Assembly: GCA_001599975.1 (NCBI GenBank)
Contig: BCIO01000001.1
Location: 4,957,631 to 5,021,630 of the forward strand
Length of the DNA: 64,000 nucleotides
Source of the DNA: Cystobasidiopsis lactophilus
Taxonomy: Eukaryota; Basidiomycota; Agaricostilbomycetes; Agaricostilbales; Chionosphaeraceae
Direction: 5' to 3'
The notes below the pieces were generated by a model. That model saw nothing but the letters and a program-made list of their open reading frames with translations, made no database searches and was not told the origin of the DNA. Both the position numbers and the translations under genes were made by a program. This document shows positions 45,600 to 56,569 of the stretch, one piece after another (the first letter of the stretch is position 1; each line of letters begins with the position of its first letter).

Positions 45600-46712
45600 A
45601 TGAACCAGCCTAACATGTTCGCAATGTACAACCGCGCCAGACTGGTGGCGACTGGCACGCTCGACGACTTGCTGGCCCACAAGGACGTCCTCTTTCGCGT
45701 CGTCAAGGACCCTGGCAGACTGCAAGCCTCTGGAGTCGACGATGGCCGCTCCGCTCTAGGCGAGCTCCCATACGGCTATGCCGCCCAGCCTTTGGATGCC
45801 ATCATCAAGCGCCAGGACCGCTTGGCCAGCCGTCATCCGCGCTCTGACGTCGTGCGCACCGTCCTCAACGAGCTGGTCACCCACCACGGCATCCCAGCAG
45901 AGCCTGACGAGCACGACGGCTTGTGGCTGTCGACGGCGGCGTCCTACCTGTCGCTTCTGGCCAGCGCTATGGGCGTTGGACCCAATCACTTGCTCAGCGC
46001 CGTCTTCGAAACCATCAATGGCCAGCTGTACCAAGTGGGCTTTCTCTCTCCTTCGTTTGAGGATGAGATGCCTTTTATCATTGAGAACCTTGCCCCGGGC
46101 GCCCAGAAACGAAGCGTCTCCATTGAGAAAGACGGCCAACAGATCAGAGTTCCCTTGACCGCCGTTGATGCCGCCAAGCTGGCGTCCTCGCAGATGGCCC
46201 ACAATGACCTCTTCCGGCTGGACAATGCAAAGAGCTGGTCCGAGGTCTACGTCACACCCTGCATTCCCACCAAGGCAGCAGTGATCCACCGATTCAGCCT
46301 GGCGCACTTTGTCCTGAAACACCACTTCCTGTTCCCGGACATGAGCAAGTGGCCAGAGAACTGCAGGCGCGGCTCACAGGGCTGTCGCGTGGCCTACCTG
46401 CTGAACCACATCCTTGTCGGTTTGCGAGCGAAAGGATTTGAAGCCGGCAGGATGGAGAGGGAGCTGCTCGCCTTGGCCGGCGCTTTGGTTGGGCCGGAAG
46501 ACCGCGAGTCCAAGTTCAAGACTGAGCTCCACGCGCTCGTCCTTGAAAGCGTCCGTCGCCTTATTTCTCATCTCAAGGACAAAGCTGCAGAGCTGGAGCG
46601 CCGCCTTCCTCATCATCATGAACCCGATTCTGCAGGGGACGAAGCTCGGGCGGCAATGCACGCCGTCGTCGCCTTGGGAATCGTCCAATGTCCTCGTCTC
46701 GCGGACAGCTGA
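45600..46712 (+). CDS. Single-exon hypothetical protein, 370 aa
   Basis: I do not recognise the family. It is one uninterrupted reading frame, unlike most neighbours. The Met at 45600 is preferred over one 8 codons upstream because it begins MNQPNMFAMYNRARLV. The protein looks soluble and mixed alpha/beta. No signal peptide or membrane span is visible. The last 90 residues are helical and charged (ALVLESVRRLISHLKDKAAELERRL), possibly a short coiled coil. Codon use is GC-rich and like that of the neighbours, so it seems a real host gene. Cysteine- and His-containing spots (ENCRRGSQGCRVAY, HHHE) do not form a recognisable metal site. The function is unknown. Confidence 0.72.
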   Translation: MNQPNMFAMYNRARLVATGTLDDLLAHKDVLFRVVKDPGRLQASGVDDGRSALGELPYGYAAQPLDAIIKRQDRLASRHPRSDVVRTVLNELVTHHGIPAEPDEHDGLWLSTAASYLSLLASAMGVGPNHLLSAVFETINGQLYQVGFLSPSFEDEMPFIIENLAPGAQKRSVSIEKDGQQIRVPLTAVDAAKLASSQMAHNDLFRLDNAKSWSEVYVTPCIPTKAAVIHRFSLAHFVLKHHFLFPDMSKWPENCRRGSQGCRVAYLLNHILVGLRAKGFEAGRMERELLALAGALVGPEDRESKFKTELHALVLESVRRLISHLKDKAAELERRLPHHHEPDSAGDEARAAMHAVVALGIVQCPRLADS

Positions 46713-47049
46713 TCACGACTTCAGTACCATTACCCTGTCGTTGTCTACCAATCCCTCTTGCTTGCTCGCTGGACCTTCGCGCGGGACAGGAACGCCTCCG
46801 GCGCGCAAGTCTTGCATCTTGTACTATTAGCAGCTCTTTCCCCTTTTTCCCCAGATCTCATTTCTTCAATGAAAATGTCCTTTTCCACCCAATCATTGCC
46901 GACTCATCGGGATTCTCAGAGTGGCGAACCAGTGCGCGTGAAATCGGCAAGCCGAGCTGAGAAAGTTCCCCCGGTGTGCAACTCTTCAACTTCCTCCCCA
47001 TCTTCCACCTTTGAGACAGCATCAGATGCCCTCTGTGAATCCATAAGAG
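46713..47049. promoter_or_regulatory. Intergenic region before the first hydrolase-like gene
   Basis: This 337-bp region has no supported gene. A stop in frame shortly before 47050 supports that start. Confidence 0.4.
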
Positions 47050-47862
47050 ATGTCCACGCGCAGAGTCCTGGTCGCTGGCCTCGGGGTTTGCCCGTCTCTC
47101 TCATCTCGCCGTCTGCCGCTCAAAATTTTGGAGGAAGCAGAACTGGAACATGGACACGCTGCACTCCTGTTCGCCTTTGCCTCTCGTTCTTAAGCACTCA
47201 GACTGGATCCTCACACGCATAGAGCAGACGGCCAAGCCTGCCTCAAGAACCTGTCTCCGAGGATTGCCCAAGCGAGCAGCTCTCCCGTCCGGCCTTTGAT
47301 CCTGGACAAGTCGCTGCCCGGCTGGAAATGCTCCTACTCGCTGCCCCTGCCTCAAAGCAGCAACGACACGCTGGAGGTCCTGCTCTTCCAGCCCCGGGTC
47401 TACATGAATTTGAGCGGCGAGCCCTTGGTCAAGCTCGCCCGCGACTTCCTCAGCTTCCGGCCCGGCGCTAAAACTCAAGAGCTGTGGAACTTGGTCGTAT
47501 TGCATGACGAGATGCAGATTGGGCCCGGGGCGCTCAAGGTCCGGAAAGGAGGCAGCGAGAGGGGCCACAAGGGCTTGAAGAGCGTGTCCGACAAGCTGGG
47601 CACGTCCAACTACACCCGCATCGGCTTGGGCATTGGCAGACCGGGCGAAGAAGTCGACGTGGTCAGCCATGTTAGTGAGTGACTACTTGCCCCTTTGCCC
47701 TTTTGATCGATGTTCAAAGCACTGAAAACCATCGCAGTGAGCCCGCTGTTCGCCGGCCAAGCGAAGGCGGTCGCTTTCAACAACGGAGCTGCTGGTCCCC
47801 TCTTGGAGAAGACTTGGCAGGCCATCTTGCAAGTGGCCCAGTCGACAAGCAGTGGCAAATGA
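47050..47862 (+). CDS. Peptidyl-tRNA hydrolase-like protein, copy 1
   Basis: The family (bacterial-type Pth) frees tRNA from stalled peptidyl-tRNA. Exons are 47050-47085, 47141-47168, 47228-47674 and 47738-47862, giving 211 aa. The 28-nt second exon is needed to recover the start of the fold: VLVAGLG joins NWNMDTLHSYG. Hence Asn10 (GLGN) and the catalytic His20 (LHS) are present. Met67-Asn68 are in YMNLSGEP and Asp93 is in VLHDEMQIGPG. The position of Asn114 reads GHKGLKS, so the tRNA-contacting Asn is Lys. The C-terminus ends GPLLEKTWQAILQVAQ. No targeting peptide is seen. It is followed 353 bp later by a paralogue with the same exon pattern. Confidence 0.82.
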
Positions 47863-48215
47863 CCACCTCCCTCTCCAACCTGCCTTGGCCTCTGAACGCC
47901 TTTCGCATCTTGGTGCCAGTCAACATTTGGTCTTACCCACAAATCATCAGAGGCATGATTTTAAGCCGGCAATGCAAGGAAGAGAGCGTTCCATTTGAAG
48001 AAAAGAAGGTTCGCCTTTGTCGGCAAGTCACTGCCGAACAAAAGGTGATCATCACTACAAAAGGGTTTGAGGCCGTTTCAATTGGCTTCAAGGTGTGTCC
48101 ATGTTTGACCACCTCTTATTTCATGACTTCAACGTTTGACTGGCAAAGAAGGCACCATTTGACAGCGAGCGACGACCCTTTTCCAGACCAACTTTCTTCT
48201 TCTTGCTCTTCCACC
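47863..48215. promoter_or_regulatory. Intergenic region between the two peptidyl-tRNA hydrolase-like genes
   Basis: This 353-bp region has no supported coding sequence. The open frame from 47679 runs into the second gene by chance. A C/T-rich run (ttcttcttcttgctcttccacc) just precedes the next ATG. Confidence 0.4.
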
Positions 48216-49028
48216 ATGCGAGTGCCTAAGATGGCCAAAGCTCTCAAGTCACAAAAGCTGATCTTCGTAGGCTTGGGCGTGAGTGAAGCTGCTTTTGCTT
48301 TGGACAGCGAGATGCTGACAGGTCGCGAAACAGAACCCTCAGTTGGACAGCTTGCACTCTCGTAGGTGCGGACGCTGCCCCTTCTCGACACTCTGATTAA
48401 AGCGGCCAGACAGTCGGTAGAATAGCCATCGAAGGTCTTTCCAGCGCACTGGCTGACTTGGTCGGAAAGAAGTCTGACGCCTTCACGAACGTCAAGGAAT
48501 ACCCGGGCACTGTAGCTCGCTATTCTATTCCCATCGGCAACGACCAGAGCGTGGACACCGTGCTGCTTCTCCCTGGCAATAACATGAACGGCAACGGCAA
48601 GCCCACCGCCAAGCTTGTGCACGAGGAGCTAGGCGTGCGCAAGGGTGCGTCGAAGGAGTTCCGCCACCTCTTCGTGTTCTACGACGACCTCAAGCTCGAC
48701 GCTGGGCAAGCTGCGCTGCGCTGGGGTGGACCGGACAACGGGCACAAAGGGCTGGAGAGCGTGTCACAGGAACTGGGCACCACAAAGTACAACCGCTATG
48801 CCTTGGGTATTGGCCCCAGACGACCCAAGATGTCCACCTCCGAATATGTCTGTTGGTCGCGCTCTCTTCATCCTGAAGACTCATTGGTTTCTGAACTCGC
48901 ACTCGGCAGTATCGCCGTTGACTAGACAATACTTCGCTTGGTACGACTTCCGCGATGGCAAACCCGGCCCTCTGCTACAACAGATCATAGAGAATGCACT
49001 GGCGAAAGCTCGAGTGCCACCGAAGTGA
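48216..49028 (+). CDS. Peptidyl-tRNA hydrolase-like protein, copy 2
   Basis: This is the paralogue of the gene at 47050. Exons are 48216-48278, 48334-48361 (again 28 nt), 48414 to about 48850, and a last exon to 49028. The first intron is 55 nt in both copies. Splicing gives LIFVGLG + NPQLDSLHSLGRIAIEGL, so Asn10 and His20 are kept. Met-Asn is in NNMNGNGKP and the Asp is in VFYDDLKLDAG. The Asn114 site is again Lys (GHKGLES). The last splice is uncertain. The frame ending YFAWYDFRDGKPGPLLQQ is preferred since it matches the copy 1 end, but no perfect GT donor in the right phase was found close by, so the exon 3 edge may be earlier (GT near 48829). Activity on peptidyl-tRNA is not assured. Confidence 0.75.
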
Positions 49029-49470
49029 CGATGCACCTCGTTTCCCTTGTAAAATGTAACACTTGCAACCCCACTCACCACCTCACTCAAAGTGCTCGCC
49101 GCTCTCAGACCACCAACACGCAGCCTTGTGACTATTGAGAATCGTTGTTTGCTTTCAACTCGCAGGCTATGCTATGGTACAGGCTTTGGCAAAAGTAATT
49201 ATACGAGGGACGGATAAACCCGTCAACAAGTGCCTGCCCTCTCGAAATATGCGCACTCTCTCGGTAATCCCCAAGGATGAACGGAAACAATGGATCGACA
49301 GAACGAAAGGCGGTACAGCTGGAAATATCGAAAAAAGGAGGAAGGCGAAACAACAACACGGAGAGGGGGAAAGGGTGGTGAGTGCCTTGTTGTTGGGAGT
49401 ATGCCAATGCGAGGTATTGGATGCAACGACGGGATACCGTTAAAACGATGTTGGTATCGAGTTGGAGATG
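49029..49470. other. Convergent intergenic region
   Basis: This 442-bp region between convergent 3' ends is purine-rich about 49290-49380 and has no supported gene. Confidence 0.4.
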
Positions 49471-52400
49471 CTACCGAAGGTCGGTCGAGTCGTCGTCCGA
49501 GACGGCGCCAAGGATCTCCGAGCCCTCGGAGTCGTAGTAGTCTTGGGCCGATCGCTGCTTAGACTTTGCTGGAACGCCAGGCGCTTCGACCATTGGCGAG
49601 ACCGGGAGCGGTGGCAAAGGAGGGCTCGTTGACTGGAGCGATTCGGCGGGCGCACCTAAACTTGGGCTGCTGTTTGGCGAGGCAATGGTCATGCCCCGGC
49701 GCCGAGAAGCGACGGTGGACGACGATGTCGCCGAGAGAGTTGGCGACGGCGCTGGGCGAGGTGACAACATTGCATCCGGGTTGGTTGCTTGGGCCTCGTA
49801 GGAGTTTGGCATCGGGAAGCTGATGGCGTCCAGCACCGGAAGCTTCGGCGACGATGGCGAGCCGTACAAACTTGGCAACGGCTGCGGGCCCGAGGGCGCT
49901 GGCACAGGAGCGGCGGAAGCTGCGAAAAGGCTCAGCTTGTGCTTGTGCTGTTGCAAAGGGTCGGCTGGCCTCACAATCAGAATTCTTGCGGTTCCAAAAC
50001 TTGAGGGCCGGCGTCTTTGGCTTTTGGAAGAAGCCAGACGACGAGCCAGCCGAGGAAGAGAGCACGGGCGAAGGCGGGCCAACTTCGCTTCCCACACTGC
50101 CGGCCGAAGATTGCATGGAGGGTGATTTGCTGTGCTCCTTGTCCTTGTTGGCCCACTTCCCAAATTTGAAGACAGGTTGCTTCGAAGTGGAGGTCGATAA
50201 GGGCGGCAGAGAGTGCGGCTGCTGGAAGGTAGTTTGGTAGGTCGGCGAAGGCTGGTAGGGTTGAAAGGTTGGCTGCCCGGGCTCTAAAAAGCGCACAGGC
50301 CGTTAGCGACAGCCAACCATTTTGGATACAGGGAATCCTACCTGGCGTATTGAAAGACGCTTCCGGCGATGGCGCCACAAATGACACTTCGGGCGACGAG
50401 CTCGGTTCGTCCAAAACCTCTACTTCTTCTTCAGCTGGCACAGGCGCTTCGAGTTCGGCATCGACAGCGGCGGGCGCTTGCGCGGGCGCTAGCTGCGGCG
50501 CATCCGGTAACCTGAAAGCTTCCTGCGGGCTCATGGGCTCTGTGGGCGGCGAAGTGGGCGGCGAATTGAGGTATGATAGCGAGCTGGTCTCTGCATCGTC
50601 TGTCCGAGGCGGCGTCGTTGGCCCGGTGACCGAGATGGAGAGCGGCGACGGAGATGGCACAGGCGACGACGTCGACGTCGACGTGGACTGCCCAAGGGAT
50701 GAAGAGCGGGTGGGAGAAGCCGGCGCAGGAGCGTATAGGGCGGCACCTTGGAAGGGCGACGAGGGCACAGGAGAAACTGGTGCCGGTGCCGGCGCCACCG
50801 CTGATTGGAAGGATCGAGGGGATGACGGCACACTACCTCCGTTGGAGCTGGAGCGAAGGGGAGCGGCGTACGCGCTGGCGAAAGAGGGCATTTGAGGCGA
50901 AACTCGAGTTGAGCCGCCCGGCGACGGCCGGGTTTGCGAGCGCGATCTCGACCTCGTCGTCGGCGCCCTGGGCGAAAGCTCGGCCAAAGCCCGCTCGATG
51001 TTGTCCAGATCTTCCATCATTTCCAGGCTGGACCGATCGCCCGCTGTCGAATTGCCGTCCTCGTCTTGGGTGGACGATGGCATCTCGGGGGTCTTCTGGT
51101 CGTCCGCCTCCTTGGCAGGCTCCTCAACGGGCTCGTTGATCGTCGGTGTGATCGGAGAGGATTCATCTTCGACATCGTCGATCTGAGCCAGGCCGGGTCT
51201 CTGCAGCTTGAGCGCCCCAAAGTTGCTGGGCGGCAGCCAAACTTGGGCCGGCTCCCTAGCCTCTTCAGCTAAAGAGTTGCTGCTGTCAGGCGAACGGGAC
51301 ATGAAAGAAGTGGCACGGGAGCTGGCAGCAATGGACGGCGACTCGCGGACGATCATGGGCGGACTGCGACTGGTGAAGGATGCTTCGGGCGGTGCCTCAT
51401 GCAAAATTTCGGGCTTGCGGTCTTCTTCTTTGGCCAAATCCGCGGTAGAAGAGAAGACGCCGTCCACATTGGGTGAGTCGAGATGGATGGGAGAAGACAG
51501 CGAGGCGTTCTGTTGGCTGGAAAAGAGGGCGACCACATCCTTGACGTCGTCCTGAGGCGGCAGCTGCTCTTCCTCCTCGACTGGAACTGGGGCAGGGTTC
51601 GAACTCCCAGACGCGAGCATGCGGTTGGTAGGGGTGCCAAGGATGCCTAGACCGGTAGGCTCTGCCAGCTCTTTGACGGGGAAAGTGGGCCAGTCTTGGG
51701 TTGAGCCAAAGACATCCCGAAGAGGGTCGCCAGCTCCAGAAATGGCTGGAAGGTGCTCGTACTCTGGTGCCGACTCCTGGGCGATGCGAGCGGTTGAAGG
51801 ACCAGAGGTCTCGCTGACAGAAATGGGCGCCTCTTCCTCGTCTTCGGTGCCGTATGAGGACTCGTCGTCGTCGTTCAGGGTCTGGTAGCCTTGCGCTGGA
51901 ACGGAGGAGGCGTGGCTGGACGCCTCAGACGAAGCGTGGCTGGGGTCGTTGTCCATGAGCGGCGCAGCCGACACCGGCGATTCCTCCTCTTGGATGTCTT
52001 CCTCAGCAGACACGGACGAAGTGCCGTTGGCCATGCGGGAGCCGACGATGGAGGGCAAGAACAGCTCCTGGCGAGTGGAGCGCGGCGAGGCTGAGATGGA
52101 CTCGTTGGGGTAGCGGCTGATGGACGATGCTAGAGTGGCGACTGACGACCGGCGGCGGTCCTCAGAAGCACCATTGGCAGGTGGTACCGAGGAAGAGCGG
52201 ACGGTGGACAATGGGGGCTGCTGGGGCGAGGAAGTGTTAAGAACCGGTGTGCCATTCAGGCTGGGCGGGAGCGAGTTGGCGGCATCCAGCCAAGCATCGA
52301 ACCACCTGGAAGCGCCCCTCCTGCGGTCGATATCAAATTCGACTTTTCCCACAATGACCGAAGAAGCGTAGCCCATGCTGCGGCTGCTGCCTGCGATGGA

Positions 52401-53737
52401 GGGCGTGCGGCCAGACCGGCCTGAGAGCGAGGTTCCAGGTCGGTACATTGGGCGGCCGCTGACCGAATGCGAGTAGCTCCTCGAGTTGTTGCTGGAGAAG
52501 CTCTTGTCCACGCGGCGGGAAGCCGAGGACCCTGGGCGGGAGGGCACCAAAGGCGGTGAGCGCATGAGGTCCAGGTCGGTCTTCCTGGCGGCGGCCTTTT
52601 TGGGGCCCGCCGCTGCCGACAAGGGGTGCTGGGAGTAAGAGGTATTGGAAGACGGGACTTCGGGGTAGGAAACGTCGGCGTCGTCCTGCAGGCCATCGAT
52701 GTTCTCAGAATTGCGTGACGAGTGGTCGTCCGAAACGCTGTGCTGGGGGCTCTGCACGTCGTCCTCGGTGGAGGGGGCTCGACGGCCGTAGAGGGCGTGG
52801 GCGGCGGGGATGCGAGGGACAGGCGGCGGTGGAATGTGGTGGGCCGGGGTGGTCGCGCTCCGAGGCCAGTAGCCAGCCTGCTCGTCCTCAAACTCGAAGT
52901 CCAGCGCCTCCTCGTCGGACAAGATCATCGATTGGGACGCTTCGACCTCAAACAGGCGTTCCCAGAGCATGGACCACGCTTCTTCGCCAATGCGCGGGCC
53001 GCCGACAAAGGCCTGGTGCATGCCGGAATCGTTGATGAGCTCGGACGAGGTTTCGATGAGGTAGAGGACGATGCCGGAGATGGAGGGCAGGCCATATTCG
53101 CGGGCGATGGCTGCGATTTGGCCAGACAAGGTTGGGTAGAGAGGCACGAGGACGCCGCGACTGCTCAGAAGAATGGGGAAGCGAAGGCCAAAAATTTTAG
53201 CGACCCTGAAACCCGGAGCTGTCAAGACGGGAAGGGCAGCAAAACACACCTGAAGTTCTGAGGTGGGCCATAGCCAGAGCAGAACGAGCTGGTCCGAGGG
53301 TGCGGCGGGTCGTGAGGTAAATAAGGCGGAGGGATCACGGTGACGAGGTGCCGGGAATGGCTCTGCTGGCCGCTGCTGCCGCCGAGCATTGAGTTGGAGA
53401 TGGGCGACGCGGCGGCCGAGCTGAGGTTGCCGTTGGAAGGGCGGTGGGCGAGCTGGTGGGCGCCGGTCGAGGTCCGATTCTTGAAGGCCGGCTGCATTGG
53501 CGACGAACGCGAGCCTCCCGCTGCAGCTGCCCCGAAGCCCTTGCTCTTCACGCTTGCGCTGCCAGTGTACATGTCCTCGAGCTTGCGCAGTGGGTGCTCG
53601 GCGGGCATGAGGACGGAATCTGCATGAGTGGCCGAATCGGCGGATTGGGGCGAGCCTTCGAGCGCTGGCGGCGGCCCTTTGGTCCTGCTCTTGGACTTGG
53701 GCGAGGAGGAGAAGCCTGGTGATTGCGGTAAAGCCAT
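49471..53737 (-). CDS. Large Ser/Pro-rich fungal protein with a conserved N-terminal domain
   Basis: I do not recognise a named family. Four exons: 53737-53250, 53205-50342, 50283 to about 49990, and about 49920-49471, in all about 1,340 aa. The best-ordered part straddles the first splice (residues about 140-250). It holds YLPHDPPHPRTSSFCSGYG, then VAKIFGLRFPILLSSRGVLVPLYPTLSGQ, AIAREYGLPSISGIVLYLIE and GPRIGEEAWSMLWERLFE. The pattern, from a motif on a GYG turn to a predicted helix pair, looks like a true domain. The rest is disordered, rich in Ser, Pro, Glu and SP/TP sites, as in regulatory or scaffold proteins. The last intron is deduced from the GTGAGG donor that follows KFWNRKNSD. The C-terminus ends in the acidic SEGSEILGAVSDDDSTDLR. 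The function is unknown. Confidence 0.75.
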
Positions 53738-54742
53738 GTTTGACGCGTGATTGGGAGCTGCTTTTAGATGGAGCCGCCCATCAACCGGTGGCGACTGTTA
53801 GGGAGCTAATGGCACGCGTCTCAACACCTTGGCTGGTCGCTCTCGACGTGTCAAAAGAGCCTACCTGTGCGCTGGATACCAAAGCAGATGCGCAGGTGCA
53901 AGGCCGGTGTCGCGGTTGCAGGGCAAAAAGGGTGCCCTCCGATTCGTTCGCAAGAGCAGATCCGTCCCCGTGGACTCGACCCGCGTGTTGTTTACTTGTT
54001 GTTGTTCTTGGTAATTTGCTTGTGAACTTTGTTCGGTGGTGGCCTCAGCAAGTTCAGCGTCGTCGTCGAGAGCTCAGCTGCTGCCTGCTCGCTGACTTGG
54101 CAAGGCCCCAAACACGGAGGAAAATGTTTGAAACCAGCCCAACCTTGCAACACTGTTTTGCCATTCCCAATCTAGGAGCATCGACCGACCTCCTGTTGCC
54201 CCTGTGCACGTCCGATGGCAGGCCCAAGCGTCCGAGCAAGCTTCCTTCCCCTTGCTGGCCGCCTGTTGAGCTGGCACCCGATGTCGGCGCAAGCGATCAT
54301 GACGTGCGCATCGTAGAAAATTTCAAACCGGGTTTGGAGGCCGAAGTTGCCAAGAGAGGGTGGTTGCCGAGAGGGAGAGGGGTGAAGAAAGAGGGAACAG
54401 AGGTGAGAGAGAGCTGTTCCTCCGTTCGCTAAGCGCTTGCAGCAGCCTTTTGTTCCTTCTAACAAACAGGCACACAAAAAGCTTTGGCTGCGTTGCTCGC
54501 GATCGCATGCTGCCATAAATACGGAGTTTGTTTGTTGTTGTTTTGCGATTTGCAAGAAATGAAGTCGCGCCGCCGACGCGTCTCCTGCAGTAGTAGTAGT
54601 GGCAGGGGCCGGGCGACCGTGTCCAAAGACTCCAGAGCATATGAAAACCAAGGCAGCGAGAGCAAGAAGATCATGTCCGCAGCGCAAGACCGCGGTCCAG
54701 TAATATTAGAATGCAAGAGGCCCCGCCACCGAAAGCAGAAAT
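53738..54742. promoter_or_regulatory. 1-kb intergenic region ahead of the Ser/Pro-rich gene
   Basis: Both flanking genes are on the minus strand. A plus-strand open frame of 237 codons (53719-54432) covers much of the gap but has no signal, domain or splice partner and a random-looking composition. I treat it as chance. The region more likely holds a long promoter and leader. Confidence 0.4.
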
Positions 54743-56120
54743 TCACACAGAGTATACCAGCTTCTGGGCCCGCACCTTGCCCGTGCGTTGGAGCTCTAGA
54801 CCCTCTTGAACTTGAGCTAACCCGCCCAGGTTGCGGATAGGCAGCACCTTGACCAGCCCTTGTCCGAACAGCGCCGGCGCCAACTCGCGCAGCCACCGCT
54901 TGTGCGACTGGACGTCGTTAGGTCCAGCCTTGAACACAAAGTCTCCAAAGGCCTCGTCGTTGCCAGTGAGTGCGGTTGTCAAGAGCGACTCGATGGCAGT
55001 GACGTCGGTGCGCTTGATCGCTCCAGGAGTCAGCGGTTCGACGGTGACAAACGTGCCGCCCTTCGAGGTCGAAAGGCTCTCGCTGATGAGGTAGTTTGAG
55101 TCCTTGTTTCCGACGCTGTGACCGGGGCGGGGCTAATGTTAAAAATGGCCACAATGATGCAAAGGCGACGAGACGTACCAATCGATGCTGACCTCCAGTG
55201 AGTCACCGGTAACGTCCTTGATCTTTTGAACGGCTTCTGGGTCCTTGTAGTCGACCAGCTCGTCCACACCATAGCTCTTGAGGAGGGGCCAGTTTGAGCT
55301 GGAAGCCGTGGCCACTACGCGATAGCCCGAGAGCTTGGCCAATTGGCAGGCGTACTGGCCAACTGCACCTGCACCGTTCCAGACCAAAAGCCACGGCGCA
55401 TCTCTCGAGGCAGGCACAATGTGATTAGGATCCGGCTCTGGTAGCAATAGTCGCTCGTAGAGAAACTGGACAGCAGTGAAGAAGGCTGATAGGGCTTGCA
55501 ACTTCAACTGCAGGCTTCCTAGTAGCGGAGAGGGATACACACGAATAGCTGCGTGCCAACCAAAAGAGAACATCAGCCTTCGGAAGAAAGACCAGCGAGC
55601 CAGTCGAAATTTGCACCCACGGATACTGGCGGCTTCTTCAAAAGTCAGGTTTTCGGGAATCCTGAACAGGTAGTACCATGGAACGACGACCCATTCAGCA
55701 AAAGAGCCTTCGGTAGGCGATTCGCCACCAGGTCCGAACAAGCCAACTCGAACGCCTTGCGCGAGGTCCACAGGTACAGCGGAGCCTTTGTCCTCAACGA
55801 CACCGGCGGCATCATATCCAAGGAGGTCCCCCTTCTTGGAAATTTCCTGGGCGTGCTCTGCGAAGCGACTTTCTGGATGAGTTTGTGGCAACGCCAGAGG
55901 CAAGCAGAGCGCCCACGCCAGTCCGCAGGATTCTGACCAATTGCTCGAACCCTGACCAGAACTTCGTCATCTGAAAGTGAGGATCAGCTGTCAGAAGCTG
56001 CGAACAAAGGGGGTGTCGCTGCTACACACCTTTGGTCAGGCGAGGTTTGGGAATGAGCTCGACTGCGACGGTCTTGCTATCGCCTTGATAGACCACACCC
56101 CGCATTGTCTGCTCCTCCAT
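54743..56120 (-). CDS. MDR-family NADPH-dependent oxidoreductase (enoyl reductase/quinone oxidoreductase type)
   Basis: This is a zinc-independent medium-chain dehydrogenase-like enzyme that uses NADPH to reduce a C=C or quinone substrate. The start MEEQTMRGVVYQGDSKTVAVE is the first Met; Met at 56105 is also possible. Then come PRLTKDDEVLVRVRAIGQNPADW, a splice to AEHAQEISKKGDLLGYDAAGVVE, PWYYLFRIPENLTFEEAAS, the Rossmann motif NGAGAVGQYACQLAKL with VVATAS, and the usual C-terminal LVKVLPIRNLGGLAQVQEGLELQ. At least five introns occur. Zinc-ligand cysteines of alcohol dehydrogenases are absent. The closest look is to trans-enoyl-reductase/zinc-binding-like proteins of fungi, but no polyketide synthase is nearby. 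It precedes the amidase on the same strand, about 450 bp away. Confidence 0.86.
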
Positions 56121-56569
56121 TGTGTTCGCTGTTGGAGACAAAAAGCTGATCAAGCAGAGGACCGATTTTAGGCCCAAATTGAACGACAGTCAGCACGCCA
56201 ACTTTGGGCCAGCAGCAGTTCTCAGACCCTCTGAGTCGGGCCGTGCGCTGAGCGAGGACCACCGTGCAGTCAATTACAGCTCGTAATCCTCTTGGACAGG
56301 GCAGAGATGGGCATTCGTTGGCCGTTTGGAGGCGGCTTGCTTTCGCCGGTTTCGCCGGGTGGCGGCGGCAGCGACGCGTTTTGTGGTCCTCCCGTATCAA
56401 ATCCTATTGCATTGCAAGGCAAAAGACCAATGCTTAATACCATCCGCGAGCGTGACCCAGGAACGCGCCCTCAACGCTTGATGTCGGCCAGCTGGGTGGC
56501 GGGAGTGGCGGCAGGATAAGGGCGGCACTTTGCCCTGTGATGCGTTGCTTGCTCGTAAGCATACGCTAA
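56121..56569. promoter_or_regulatory. Intergenic region between the amidase and the oxidoreductase
   Basis: This 449-bp region holds the promoter of the oxidoreductase and the 3' end of the amidase. No ORF with coding character was seen. Confidence 0.4.

Noticed and set aside
53719-54432. Plus-strand open frame of 237 codons
   Set aside because: It overlaps the start region of a supported gene, has no signal or domain, and its composition looks random.
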